A stretch of DNA of 12,427 bases from assembly GCA_938022295.1 (NCBI GenBank), contig CALIDR010000240.1, forward strand, positions 1 to 12,427, read 5' to 3'. Shown here piece after piece: positions 1 through 6,847 of the stretch (its first letter is position 1; each line of letters starts with the position of its first letter). Source of the DNA: an uncultured Burkholderiaceae bacterium (lineage in GTDB: Bacteria > Pseudomonadota > Gammaproteobacteria > Burkholderiales > Burkholderiaceae_C). The position numbers and the translations under genes were made by a program. The notes under the pieces are model-generated. The model was not told where the DNA came from, did no database searches, and saw only the letters and a list, made by a program, of their open reading frames with translations.

Positions 1-178
1 CCGGCGCGGCCGGCGCCGCGGCTTGGGCGGCGAGCTCGGCGCGCAGCCGGGCCACGGCGTCGTCGGCCGGCGGCGGTGGGGCGGTGGCGCAGGCACCGAG
101 CAGTGCGGCCGCGGCACAGGCCGCGCTCAGGCGCAGCGCGCCGCCGGGGCGGGGGCGGGGGGACGGCGTCGGGTTCAT
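1..178 (-). CDS. mshL: MshL-type pilus secretin, outer-membrane lipoprotein (N-terminal fragment, continues past left edge)
   Basis: Only the first 59 codons lie in the window. The frame opens with ATG at 178 and shows an Arg/Pro-rich n-region, a hydrophobic stretch (residues 17-27) and a lipobox L27-G28-A29-C30. This predicts signal peptidase II cleavage before Cys30 and lipidation. After it come a short Pro-rich linker and a helical segment (VARLRAELAAQ), which fits the N-terminus of MshL proteins. MshL is known as the secretin that forms the outer-membrane pore of the MSHA pilus. The start codon overlaps the mshK stop as ATGA, and no clear Shine-Dalgarno is visible, so translation is probably coupled to mshK. 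The secretin domain itself is outside the window, so the call rests on the lipoprotein signal and on the position directly after mshI-pilN-J-K, where the secretin gene normally sits. Confidence 0.8.
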   Translation of the reverse strand, partial: MNPTPSPRPRPGGALRLSAACAAAALLGACATAPPPPADDAVARLRAELAAQAAAPAAP

Positions 179-586
179 CGCGGCGTGGCGTTCGTGGGCG
201 GCACCATGGCGGCCGCGGTCGGGGCGGGGGCAGGCGGCAGACCGGCCGCCGGCTCGGGGTCGGCAGCGGCGGCCGGGCTCGGGCGCGGCACGATGCCGGC
301 GTGCAGCGGCAGGTGCTTCACGGCGTCGCCGTCGCGCACGACGACGCCGCGCTCGTCGATCGCCTCGACGACGAGCCGCCCGCCGATGCGGTCGCCCACC
401 GCGTAGCGGCGCCCGCGCTCGACGAGGTACGGCCGCCCGTCGACGACGACGACGTGGCGGGCCGCGAGCGCGATCTCGGGCGGCGGCGTGGCGGCCGGCC
501 CCGCGGCGGCGGGCAGCGGCGGCGGCGCCAGCGGCGCCGAACAGCGCCGCGGCAGCGGCGAGGAGCGGGCGGACGAGGTGGTTCAT
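175..586 (-). CDS. mshK: MshK-like (PilP-like) periplasmic pilus biogenesis protein, apparent frameshift
   Basis: The gene should encode a small exported protein that links the inner-membrane MshJ complex to the MshL secretin. ATG at 586 overlaps the mshJ stop as ATGA and has AGGAG five nt upstream. Its frame gives a convincing signal peptide (MNHLVRPLLAAAAALFGAAG). The conserved domain is in a different frame, readable from about 582 to the stop at 175: it contains RHVVVVDGRPYLVERGRRYA, VGDRIGGRLVVEAIDERG and DAVKHLPLHAGIVPR, the beta-rich pattern of MshK/PilP/GspC-type domains, followed by a Pro/Ala-rich tail. No ATG, GTG or TTG opens that frame before GTG 399, which lies inside the domain. 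The span of 412 nt is one base more than a multiple of three, so a single extra base (or a +1 shift) between about 481 and 545 would join both parts into about 136 residues. The mshK identity is good; whether the break is real is open. Confidence 0.7.
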
Positions 587-1215
587 GGCGTCTCCTGCGG
601 CAGGTGGACCCGCACGTCCAGGCGCGGCGGCGACGCGGCGCCGTCGATCTTCAGCTCGCCCCAGCGCAGCCCGGGCAGCGCCTGCTCGATCTCGGCGAGG
701 TAGCGCGCGAGGTCGAGGTAGGGCCCGCCGACGCCGAGGTCGATCGTCTGCATCGGCAGCGTCGCCGCCTCGGCCGGCGCCTTCGGCGGCTCGTCGACCG
801 CGGCCAGGCGCAGCAGCGTCAGCCGCTCGTGGCGGCGCAGCACGCGCTCGACCAGGTCGGCCGCACGCGCGCCGTCGCCGTGGCGCGCGCGCAGCGCGGC
901 GATCTCGCGCTCGAGCGCCTCGCGTTCGTCGCGCGCGTGCGCGAGGGCGGCCTGCAGCCGCGCGAGCGGGTCGTCGGCCGCCGGCTCGGCCGGGGCGACC
1001 TGCGCGCGCAGCGCCGCCAGCGCGGCCGCCTGCGACCGCACCTGCGCGGCCAGGCGCTTGCGCTCGGCCAGCGACGGCGAGATCACGAGCGCGTCGGCGA
1101 CGGCGAGGCACACCACCGCCGCCGAGACGAAGCCGATCGCGCGTTCGCGCAGCGACAGCGCGTCGATGCGGCGCGCCCAGCGCTGCCAGGCCGCGGGTGG
1201 CCAGACGAGCTTCAC
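583..1215 (-). CDS. mshJ: MshJ, PilO-like inner-membrane alignment protein
   Basis: The 210-residue product is a bitopic inner-membrane protein of the PilO/GspM type, which in MSHA systems pairs with the PilN-like protein to connect the cytoplasmic MshI to periplasmic MshK. Visible parts are a short cytoplasmic segment (MKLVWPPAAWQRWARRIDAL, then SLRER typical of MshJ), one membrane helix at about residues 26-46, a charged heptad-like coiled coil at about 50-112, and a small alpha/beta domain from about 125 to the end. I chose GTG at 1215 because it overlaps the preceding stop as GTGA, has GGGAGG four nt upstream, and puts the membrane helix near the N-terminus. The open frame continues far upstream to 1728, but that part is a shadow of the PilN-like gene. 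The stop overlaps the mshK start (ATGA). Confidence 0.88.
   Translation of the reverse strand: MKLVWPPAAWQRWARRIDALSLRERAIGFVSAAVVCLAVADALVISPSLAERKRLAAQVRSQAAALAALRAQVAPAEPAADDPLARLQAALAHARDEREALEREIAALRARHGDGARAADLVERVLRRHERLTLLRLAAVDEPPKAPAEAATLPMQTIDLGVGGPYLDLARYLAEIEQALPGLRWGELKIDGAASPPRLDVRVHLPQETP
592..596 (-). promoter_or_regulatory. Shine-Dalgarno of mshK
   Basis: Reading the minus strand, AGGAG lies five nt before the ATG at 586, inside the last codons of mshJ. It supports ATG 586 as the true mshK start even though the downstream domain is in another frame. Confidence 0.7.
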
Positions 1216-1847
1216 GGCGCCTCCCGCCCGGCCAGCCGCTCGGGCGCCGGGGCGCGCGGCGCGCCGGCGATCTCGAACCGCCACGACTCGCCGCCGCCCG
1301 CGCCGCCGGCCTGGCGCTCGACCTGCACCAGCCGCAGCTGCTGCGCGGCCAGCAGCGGCTCGCGGTCGAGCCGGCCGAGCCAGGGCTGCAGCGCTTCGGG
1401 GCGCAGCGCGTGGCCGCGCACGGTCAGGCGGCCGTCGGCGACGTGCACTTCGGTCAGCCACAGCGGCTCGGGCAGCGTGCGTGCAAGCAGCACGAGCAGC
1501 GCGGCGTGGCCGCCGCCGGCGGCGGTGCGCTGCAGCTCGTCGCGCAGCGCGCGCCGCTCGGCCAGCGCCCGGTGCTCGGCCGCCAGCGCCTGCTCGAGCG
1601 CCGCGGTGTCGCGCGCCGGGCTGGCGCGGCCGACGAGCTCGGCGCTCAGGCGCGCCCGCTCGGCGTCGTGGAAGCGCGCCGAGGCCGCCATCTCGCGCGC
1701 GAGCTGCGCCGTGCTCGCTGCCGTCCACAGGCCCGCCGCGAGCAGCAGCGCAACCAGCGCGCCGAGCGCCTGCGCCATCGTCGCGGCCGAGAAGTACCGC
1801 TTCGGCGCGAGCAGGATCGGGCTGTAGAGGTTGATCTGCTGGGCCAC
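1212..1847 (-). CDS. PilN-like MSHA biogenesis protein (MshI2 type)
   Basis: The 211-residue product begins MAQQINLYSPILLAPKRYFS, the hallmark start of PilN/MshI2 proteins. In PilN, the INLY element is the short cytoplasmic tail that binds the PilM-like partner, here MshI. A membrane helix at about residues 25-45 is followed by a coiled coil (about 47-115) and a C-terminal ferredoxin-like domain containing LLVLLARTLPEPLWLTEVHV and GRLTVRGHALRPEALQPWL, typical of fimbrial assembly protein PilN. The start is GTG at 1847, with GGAG eight nt upstream and 13 nt after the mshI stop; no ATG fits. The stop overlaps the mshJ start. Some annotators name this gene mshI2; I leave the symbol empty because naming varies. 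Confidence 0.88.
   Translation of the reverse strand: MAQQINLYSPILLAPKRYFSAATMAQALGALVALLLAAGLWTAASTAQLAREMAASARFHDAERARLSAELVGRASPARDTAALEQALAAEHRALAERRALRDELQRTAAGGGHAALLVLLARTLPEPLWLTEVHVADGRLTVRGHALRPEALQPWLGRLDREPLLAAQQLRLVQVERQAGGAGGGESWRFEIAGAPRAPAPERLAGREAP
1220..1225 (-). promoter_or_regulatory. Shine-Dalgarno of mshJ (supports GTG start)
   Basis: GGGAGG on the minus strand, four nt before GTG 1215 and within the end of the PilN-like gene. It decides the start of mshJ over the long upstream open frame. Confidence 0.75.
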
Positions 1848-1855
1848 GGCCTGCG

Positions 1856-1859
1856 CTCC
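1856..1859 (-). promoter_or_regulatory. Shine-Dalgarno of the PilN-like gene (supports GTG start)
   Basis: GGAG on the minus strand lies eight nt before GTG 1847, in the 13-nt gap after the mshI stop. With the INLY motif directly after the GTG, it fixes the start. Confidence 0.65.
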
Positions 1860-1860
1860 G

Positions 1861-2859
1861 TCAGGGCCGGCGGGTCTCGGCGCGCAGCAGCGTGCCGAGC
1901 AGCGGCAGCACCGCGGCGCGCACCTCGGGCGCGGCGGCCTCGAAGCCGGGGAAGAGCGCCTCGGGGGCCAGCACGTCGACCCGCAGGCCGAGCGCCGGGC
2001 GCAGCCGCTGCACGAGGGCATCGGTGTCGTCGCCCGCCTGCACCCACAGGCCGGCCAGCGGCAGGTCGGCGTACGAGCGCTCGAAGACGTCGAACGAGCG
2101 CTGCAGCTCGATCACCAGGCGCGGCGTGCCGCCGTCGTCGAAGGCGGCGGCGCTGCCGTAGTCGACGATGTCGAAGCCGTCGTCGAGCGGTGGCGGGGCG
2201 GCCGGCGAGGCCTGGGGGACAGCGCTATTCCACTCCAGGCGGCGGGCATAGAACAGCTCGCCGCCGGCGCAGATCGTCAGCAGCAGCTGGTCGCCGTGGC
2301 GCACCAGTGCCGCGGTGGCGCGCCCGGCGAGGCCGGCGGCGTCGGCCACGGCGCTTTGCAGGTTGCGCTGCGCGGTCTCGGCGACGTCGATCACGCCGAG
2401 CTGCACCCCCGCGGCCTGCGCGAGGCCGACGACGTCGCGCACGGTGGCCGTGCGCGCGGCGACGACGAACAGGTGCCGCTGCGGGCGGTGGCGGTCGTCG
2501 CCGACGGCCATCACGTCGATCATCAGGTCGTCGAGGCGGCCGTCGACGAGGTCCTTGACGCGCCAGCGGGCGGCGGCGCGCAGCTCGTCGGGCGGCACCG
2601 TCGGCGCCTCGATCTGCAGCGTCTGGCTGTCGTGCAGCGGCAGCACGGCGAGCGTGGCCTGCGCCGGCAGGCCGAGCGCGCGCAGCCGCCGCGCCAGCTC
2701 CGGCGGCGCAGCCACGTCGCGCGGCACGACGCCGCAGCCGCGCACCGCCCCGGGGCGGCCGAGCGCAGCGTCGGCGTGTACCCACGCCAGCGCGCCGGGC
2801 AGGGCGGCGATCACGGCGGTGCCTTCGCGGGGTGTGCGTCGCCAGGGCCAGCGCGGCAT
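1861..2859 (-). CDS. mshI: MshI, PilM-like cytoplasmic pilus biogenesis protein
   Basis: The 332-residue product has no signal peptide or membrane helix and is expected in the cytoplasm, bound to the INLY tail of the PilN-like protein encoded next. Residues 80-118 carry the MshI signature TLQIEAPTVPPDELRAAARW followed by RVKDLVD and DDLMIDVMAVG. RHLFVVAARTATVRDVVGLA (128-147) and the Asp-containing strand GVIDVAETAQRNL (155-167) fit an actin-like PilM fold. A Pro/Asp-rich loop (about 213-245) precedes the last subdomain. The mshQ stop and this ATG share one base (TGATG), and AGGAG lies eight nt upstream. The frame stays open for more than 1100 codons further upstream through mshQ, which is a G+C artefact and not a fusion. 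Confidence 0.9.
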   Translation of the reverse strand: MPRWPWRRTPREGTAVIAALPGALAWVHADAALGRPGAVRGCGVVPRDVAAPPELARRLRALGLPAQATLAVLPLHDSQTLQIEAPTVPPDELRAAARWRVKDLVDGRLDDLMIDVMAVGDDRHRPQRHLFVVAARTATVRDVVGLAQAAGVQLGVIDVAETAQRNLQSAVADAAGLAGRATAALVRHGDQLLLTICAGGELFYARRLEWNSAVPQASPAAPPPLDDGFDIVDYGSAAAFDDGGTPRLVIELQRSFDVFERSYADLPLAGLWVQAGDDTDALVQRLRPALGLRVDVLAPEALFPGFEAAAPEVRAAVLPLLGTLLRAETRRP

Positions 2860-5800
2860 CAGTAGTTCTCCTGCCGGTGGACGAGCGCGTCGTGGCCGCG
2901 CTGGCGGCCGAGCGTGGCGCGCGCGGCCGGGTCGCGGTCGTGCGCGGTGCCGCACCAGGCGAAGCGCAGGTACGCGAGCCAGGCCCCCGCGGCGGCCGCG
3001 CTGCCGCCGCCGGGCACCCAGGGCTGCAGGCACGATGCATCGAGCGGCCCCGGCCCGAGGCTGAGCGCGACGTCGACGCTGCCGCTGCGCCCGCCGCCGG
3101 GGGCGGCCAGCGGCAGCACGCCGCGGCCGTGGCGGATCACGATCGGGCCGGTGGCGACGGTGTCGGCCGCGGTCAGCGTCTGCCGCCAGTTGCCGAAGTT
3201 CACCGCCGTCGTCGGCACCGTCGTGCAGCTGTCGAGCGCGTTGTCGGCGAATGCGCTGCCGGTCCAGTGCTGCGCTGCCGCCGGCAGCGCGAGCGCGCGG
3301 TCGGCGGCGCCGATCGCGCTCGTCAGCCGCAGGCGGCCGAAGCGCAGGTCCAGCGTGCCGACGGCGGTGCGCTCGTTGCCGTCGGGCGGCACGTCGGTGT
3401 CGAGGTCGTGAGCCGCGAGCGCGACGCCGTCGGCGTCGACGGGCGCGATGCCGAACGTGGCGTTGAACGGGCCGTCGGTCGCGGCGCCGCGCAGCGCGGC
3501 GGCGGTGAGCGTCGCGCTGGCCACGCCGTCGACCCAGGCGCCGGTGGCGCCGAGCACCGCCAGCCGCCCGCTGGCCGGCGAGAACACGGTGCTGCCGGCC
3601 ACGCCGGCGAGGTTCCAGCCCGCCGCCGCGGCGGGGTCGAAGCGCGCGAACGCGCCGCCGTAGTTGCGCGTCGTCGCGCCGGTGGTGGTCTGCGCCGTCA
3701 GCGTGACGCCGAGGCGGAACGGCTCGCCGAGGTAGGTGAACGTCGACGCCGGCGTGCAGCCCTGCAGCGCGCGGTGGGTGACCGCGGTGCCCGCGGCGGC
3801 CAGCCGCGCCGGCACGAAGCGCCCGACCGGGCTCGCCGGCGTGCCGACGACGTCGCCCGCGCCGAGGTAGTCGCCGTCGGCCACGCGCGGCGTGAGCGCC
3901 ACGATGCCGACCTCGGGCCAGGTGAACGCGCTGCCGCTGGCCGTGCCGCCGGCGAAGGCGCCGAAGCCGGTCGCGTTGCCGAGCGGCGGTGCGTGGCCGC
4001 CGGCCGGGGCCACCAGCGCCAGGTCGAGCCGCACGCCTTCGGCTTGCGCCTCGCGGCCGTAGTTGGGCGTCGGCTGGCCGGCGGCGTCGACCGCGGTGAC
4101 GGTGGCCGCGAACGGCGCGCCCGCGGGCAGGAACGGCGTGCCGGCGGCCGACGCCGCGCCGGGGTTGAGGCCGGGGGCGGGGATCGCGGTGGTCGCGCAC
4201 GAGCCGGGGGCGTACGTCGCGCAGCGGATGTCGGAGAGCACGAAGCCGGCCGGCCGCACGACGAACGCGTTGCTCGCGCCCGCCAGCGGCGCCTTCAGCG
4301 CGCCGCCGGCGGCCTTGCTCGCGCGCAGCGAGACGCGGCCGACGTCGGCGTAGCGCAGCGTGAACGGCGCGTTGCCGTCGGCGTCGAAGTGCATCGCCAC
4401 CGGGGTGCTCGCCGCGCCGCCGGGATGGGGGTTGCCGGCCACGGCCGTCGCGGCCGCGCCGGTGATCGTCATCCGCGCGCCGGCGCTGCACGTCGCCGGG
4501 TCGTGGCAGGTGTACGACCAGTCGACCGTCGTCGCCCCGCTGAGCGCCGCCGTGCAGGCCTTGGTGGCGCCGTCGCTGCGCAAGGCGCGCAGCACGTGAC
4601 CGGCCGAGGTGGTGCCCGCCGTCTGCGTCGGCACCGTGGTGGCGGCACCGCCCGGCGCCGCCGCGATCACGAATCCCGCGGTGCGCAGCGTGACGCTGCA
4701 CTGCGAGGCCTGCACGCAGGCCACGCCGTCGGGGCAGCAGCGGCGCGGCGAACCCGCCGCCACCTGCTCGCCGCCGAGCGTCAGCGTGACGCTCGCGCCG
4801 TCGGCGGCGCCGGGGTGCGCCAGCGTCGTCGCCGCGACGCCGTCGGCGTCGAACGTGAGCGTCGTCGCGCCGAGGCTGCCGGCGCTCGCGGCGAGCGTCG
4901 CCGTCTTGCCGGCCAGGCCCGTGAACCGGTTCGTGCACGGGCTCGACGCGTCGGCGCAGGCGTGCACCGCCACCGGCACCGCGGTGCAGCTCACCGCCGT
5001 GCTCGGCACGACGAGCTCGTAGTGGTGCACCTGCAGCGGGTCGTCGTCGTAGAGCGTGATCTCCTCGCTCAGCACGTCGCCGGTGGCGGCGCTGCCGAGC
5101 CGCACCTTGGCGTCGGTGGTCGCCACCGCGGTGATCGTGATCACGATCGTCTTCGTCGGCTCCCACAGCGTGTCGTCGGTGATCGAGAACTCGATCGTGG
5201 CCGTGTCGTCGTCCTTGGCGATGACGACGGTGCCACCGCTGCCGAGGTCGTGGTCGCCCGCGCCGGCGGTGCCGCCGACGGTGTAGGCGACCGTCGTGTT
5301 CGCCGCCACCGGCACGTTGGCGACCACTTTGACGGCGAATCGCAGGTCGGTGCCTTCGGTGGCTTGGTCGCGCTCGAGCGACAGCGCGACGTAGTTGAAG
5401 TCGTAGACGGTGATCGAGGCGCTGTCGCTGTCGTCGCCGGTGTTCACGAGGCCCGTGGTCGGCTTCGTCACCGTGGCGGTGGAGGTCAGCGTGCCGAGCG
5501 CGGTCGGCTTGCCGGTCACCGTCAGCGTGCGCGCGACGCCGGCGTTGACGGTGCCCACGTTCCACGTGATCGTGCCGGTGCCCGTCGCGGAACCCGCCGA
5601 CACCGCCACCGCCCGGCCCGACAGCGCCGCCGTCGTCAGGTTCGTGACCGTGACCTCGACGCCGGCGACGTTGGTGGTGCACGCGTTGTTGAACACGGTG
5701 ACGGTGAACGCCACCGTCGTCGTGTTGCGCACCGGCTTCGCGTAGTCGACGTCGTGCGTCACGACGAGGTCGGCGCCGGTGCTGCAGACGTTGGTGCGCC

Positions 5801-6365
5801 CGATCGTGTGCACCCCGGTCTGGGTCAGCGCCGCCGGCCATGCGCCGCCGTCGGTCGCGCGGCGGATCGAGCCGTTGTCCTTCTTGTTGCTGGAAGCCTG
5901 GACCACCGTCACCGGTCCGTGGCACGCCGGCACCGCCTGCGCCTGCCCTTCGATCGCGAAGTAGGCGACGAGGGCGCCGTTGCCGTCGTACAGCGCGATG
6001 TCGACCGCCCTGTTGTTCTGGTTCTGCAGCCAGACCTTGGCCGTCGTGCCGTAGATGAACGCGCCGTTGACGGCATGGCCGGCATTGAGCCGGTAGGTGC
6101 CCTTGCGCACCGGTGACGTCGTGCCGTCCTTCAGCCAGACCTGGTACGACCACGTCTGCCAGACCGCCTGCGGCACGTTGCCGACGTTGAACAGCTCGAT
6201 CTGGTTCTTCGCGGCCGCTTTGCCGGTCGCACCGACGCGCACCTCGTTGATGACGACCTGGCCCATATAGGGCGAGCAGGTGACCGCCCACGCCGCCGCG
6301 CCGCCCAGCGCCATCCACAGCGCGACCACGAGGCGGATCGCGAATCGCCACACCGTCGTGCTCAT
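2859..6365 (-). CDS. mshQ: MshQ-like large exported pilus-associated protein (LTD, DUF11-like, Calx-beta, DUF6701)
   Basis: The 1168-residue product is probably exported: it has a Sec signal (hydrophobic residues about 9-25, likely cleavage after AWA27). Domains, by motif recognition: a lamin-tail-like domain at about 36-192 (QVVINEVRVG, KNQIELFNVG, ending VHTIGRT); a DUF11/CARDB-like Ig repeat at about 197-322 (ADLVVTHDVDYA, VAFTVTVFNNA); a Calx-beta domain at about 327-440 (ATEG at 335-338, TVAYTVGGTAGAGDHD, IEFSITDDTLWEP with D397-D398); and from about 446 to the end the long DUF6701 region characteristic of MshQ (HHYELVVPSTAVSCTAVPVA at its start, AYLRFAWCGTAHDRD near its end). Many paired cysteines suggest disulfides. 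The role of MshQ is not established; a surface or tip position is inference. The start is ATG 6365, overlapping the mshP stop as ATGA. The frame upstream of it overlaps mshP and is a shadow. Confidence 0.88.
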   Translation of the reverse strand: MSTTVWRFAIRLVVALWMALGGAAAWAVTCSPYMGQVVINEVRVGATGKAAAKNQIELFNVGNVPQAVWQTWSYQVWLKDGTTSPVRKGTYRLNAGHAVNGAFIYGTTAKVWLQNQNNRAVDIALYDGNGALVAYFAIEGQAQAVPACHGPVTVVQASSNKKDNGSIRRATDGGAWPAALTQTGVHTIGRTNVCSTGADLVVTHDVDYAKPVRNTTTVAFTVTVFNNACTTNVAGVEVTVTNLTTAALSGRAVAVSAGSATGTGTITWNVGTVNAGVARTLTVTGKPTALGTLTSTATVTKPTTGLVNTGDDSDSASITVYDFNYVALSLERDQATEGTDLRFAVKVVANVPVAANTTVAYTVGGTAGAGDHDLGSGGTVVIAKDDDTATIEFSITDDTLWEPTKTIVITITAVATTDAKVRLGSAATGDVLSEEITLYDDDPLQVHHYELVVPSTAVSCTAVPVAVHACADASSPCTNRFTGLAGKTATLAASAGSLGATTLTFDADGVAATTLAHPGAADGASVTLTLGGEQVAAGSPRRCCPDGVACVQASQCSVTLRTAGFVIAAAPGGAATTVPTQTAGTTSAGHVLRALRSDGATKACTAALSGATTVDWSYTCHDPATCSAGARMTITGAAATAVAGNPHPGGAASTPVAMHFDADGNAPFTLRYADVGRVSLRASKAAGGALKAPLAGASNAFVVRPAGFVLSDIRCATYAPGSCATTAIPAPGLNPGAASAAGTPFLPAGAPFAATVTAVDAAGQPTPNYGREAQAEGVRLDLALVAPAGGHAPPLGNATGFGAFAGGTASGSAFTWPEVGIVALTPRVADGDYLGAGDVVGTPASPVGRFVPARLAAAGTAVTHRALQGCTPASTFTYLGEPFRLGVTLTAQTTTGATTRNYGGAFARFDPAAAAGWNLAGVAGSTVFSPASGRLAVLGATGAWVDGVASATLTAAALRGAATDGPFNATFGIAPVDADGVALAAHDLDTDVPPDGNERTAVGTLDLRFGRLRLTSAIGAADRALALPAAAQHWTGSAFADNALDSCTTVPTTAVNFGNWRQTLTAADTVATGPIVIRHGRGVLPLAAPGGGRSGSVDVALSLGPGPLDASCLQPWVPGGGSAAAAGAWLAYLRFAWCGTAHDRDPAARATLGRQRGHDALVHRQENY
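2868..2872 (-). promoter_or_regulatory. Shine-Dalgarno of mshI
   Basis: AGGAG eight nt before ATG 2859, within the last codons of mshQ. It is one of the strongest ribosome binding sites in the window. It sets the mshI start against a very long upstream open frame and suggests re-initiation after the large mshQ gene. Confidence 0.75.
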
Positions 6366-6847
6366 CGCACCACCGTCCACGTCATCTGCCGCTCGACGTA
6401 GGTGCGCGCCGGCACGCCCGCACCCGGGCAGGCGCCGGCGCTCGGTGCGTTGCACGCGTTGGCAACGAGCCGGTAGAACGCGAGTTCGTCGACGCCATCG
6501 GCCACCGTGCCGGCGGCCGGCGTGCGGGTGCACTGCACCGTCACCGTGAAGCCCTCGAGCCCCGCGGCGGTGAAGCTCGTCGGCCCGAAGCAGGCGGGCG
6601 CCGCCGCTGGCGGCGGCGGGCTGCGCAGGACCTGGAACGTGGCCCACTCGAGGCCCGCGCGGGCGGCCTGCATCGCCCGCGCGGCGTCGAGTTCGGCGGC
6701 GCTGGCCAGGTGCTGGCCGAAGCTGATGCGCGCCAGCGCGGCGCCGAGCGCCGTCAGCACGACGAGCACGAACAGCGCCGAGACGAGCGTGAAGCCCGCC
6801 GCGGCTTGCGCGCGGTGCTCAGGGCAGGTTGTCGACGTGGACGGCAT
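6362..6847 (-). CDS. mshP: MshP, minor pilin-like protein without the usual Glu5
   Basis: The 161-residue product has a prepilin-type N-terminus with an 18-residue leader ending AAAG and the hydrophobic segment FTLVSALFVLVVLTALGAAL. Position +5 of the predicted mature protein is Ser23 instead of the Glu needed in most pilins for assembly. MshP/PilX-class proteins are known to tolerate variation here. The helix continues through AELDAARAMQAARAGLEWA (about 51-69), a PilX-like pattern, followed by a small Cys-containing domain (ACFGP, VQCTR, NACNAPSAGACPG) that could hold two disulfides. The start ATG 6847 overlaps mshO by 29 nt and has no clear Shine-Dalgarno; no other start codon fits between it and the leader. 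The stop overlaps the mshQ start. Confidence 0.85.
   Translation of the reverse strand: MPSTSTTCPEHRAQAAAGFTLVSALFVLVVLTALGAALARISFGQHLASAAELDAARAMQAARAGLEWATFQVLRSPPPPAAAPACFGPTSFTAAGLEGFTVTVQCTRTPAAGTVADGVDELAFYRLVANACNAPSAGACPGAGVPARTYVERQMTWTVVR

Noticed and set aside
175..399. A short independent 74-residue gene starting at GTG 399
   Set aside because: It starts within the conserved MshK domain, without a signal peptide; it is the 3' part of mshK cut off by the frame change.
2832..6116. Plus-strand open frame of 1094 codons antisense to mshQ
   Set aside because: Arg/Gly/Val/His-rich low-complexity translation without domains, exactly opposite a recognisable gene; typical antisense openness of very G+C-rich DNA.
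1861..6351. Apparent 1496-residue protein ending in the MshI sequence
   Set aside because: The part upstream of 2859 is an alternative frame over mshQ with Arg/His-rich nonsense; a strong Shine-Dalgarno and TGATG junction place the mshI start at 2859.
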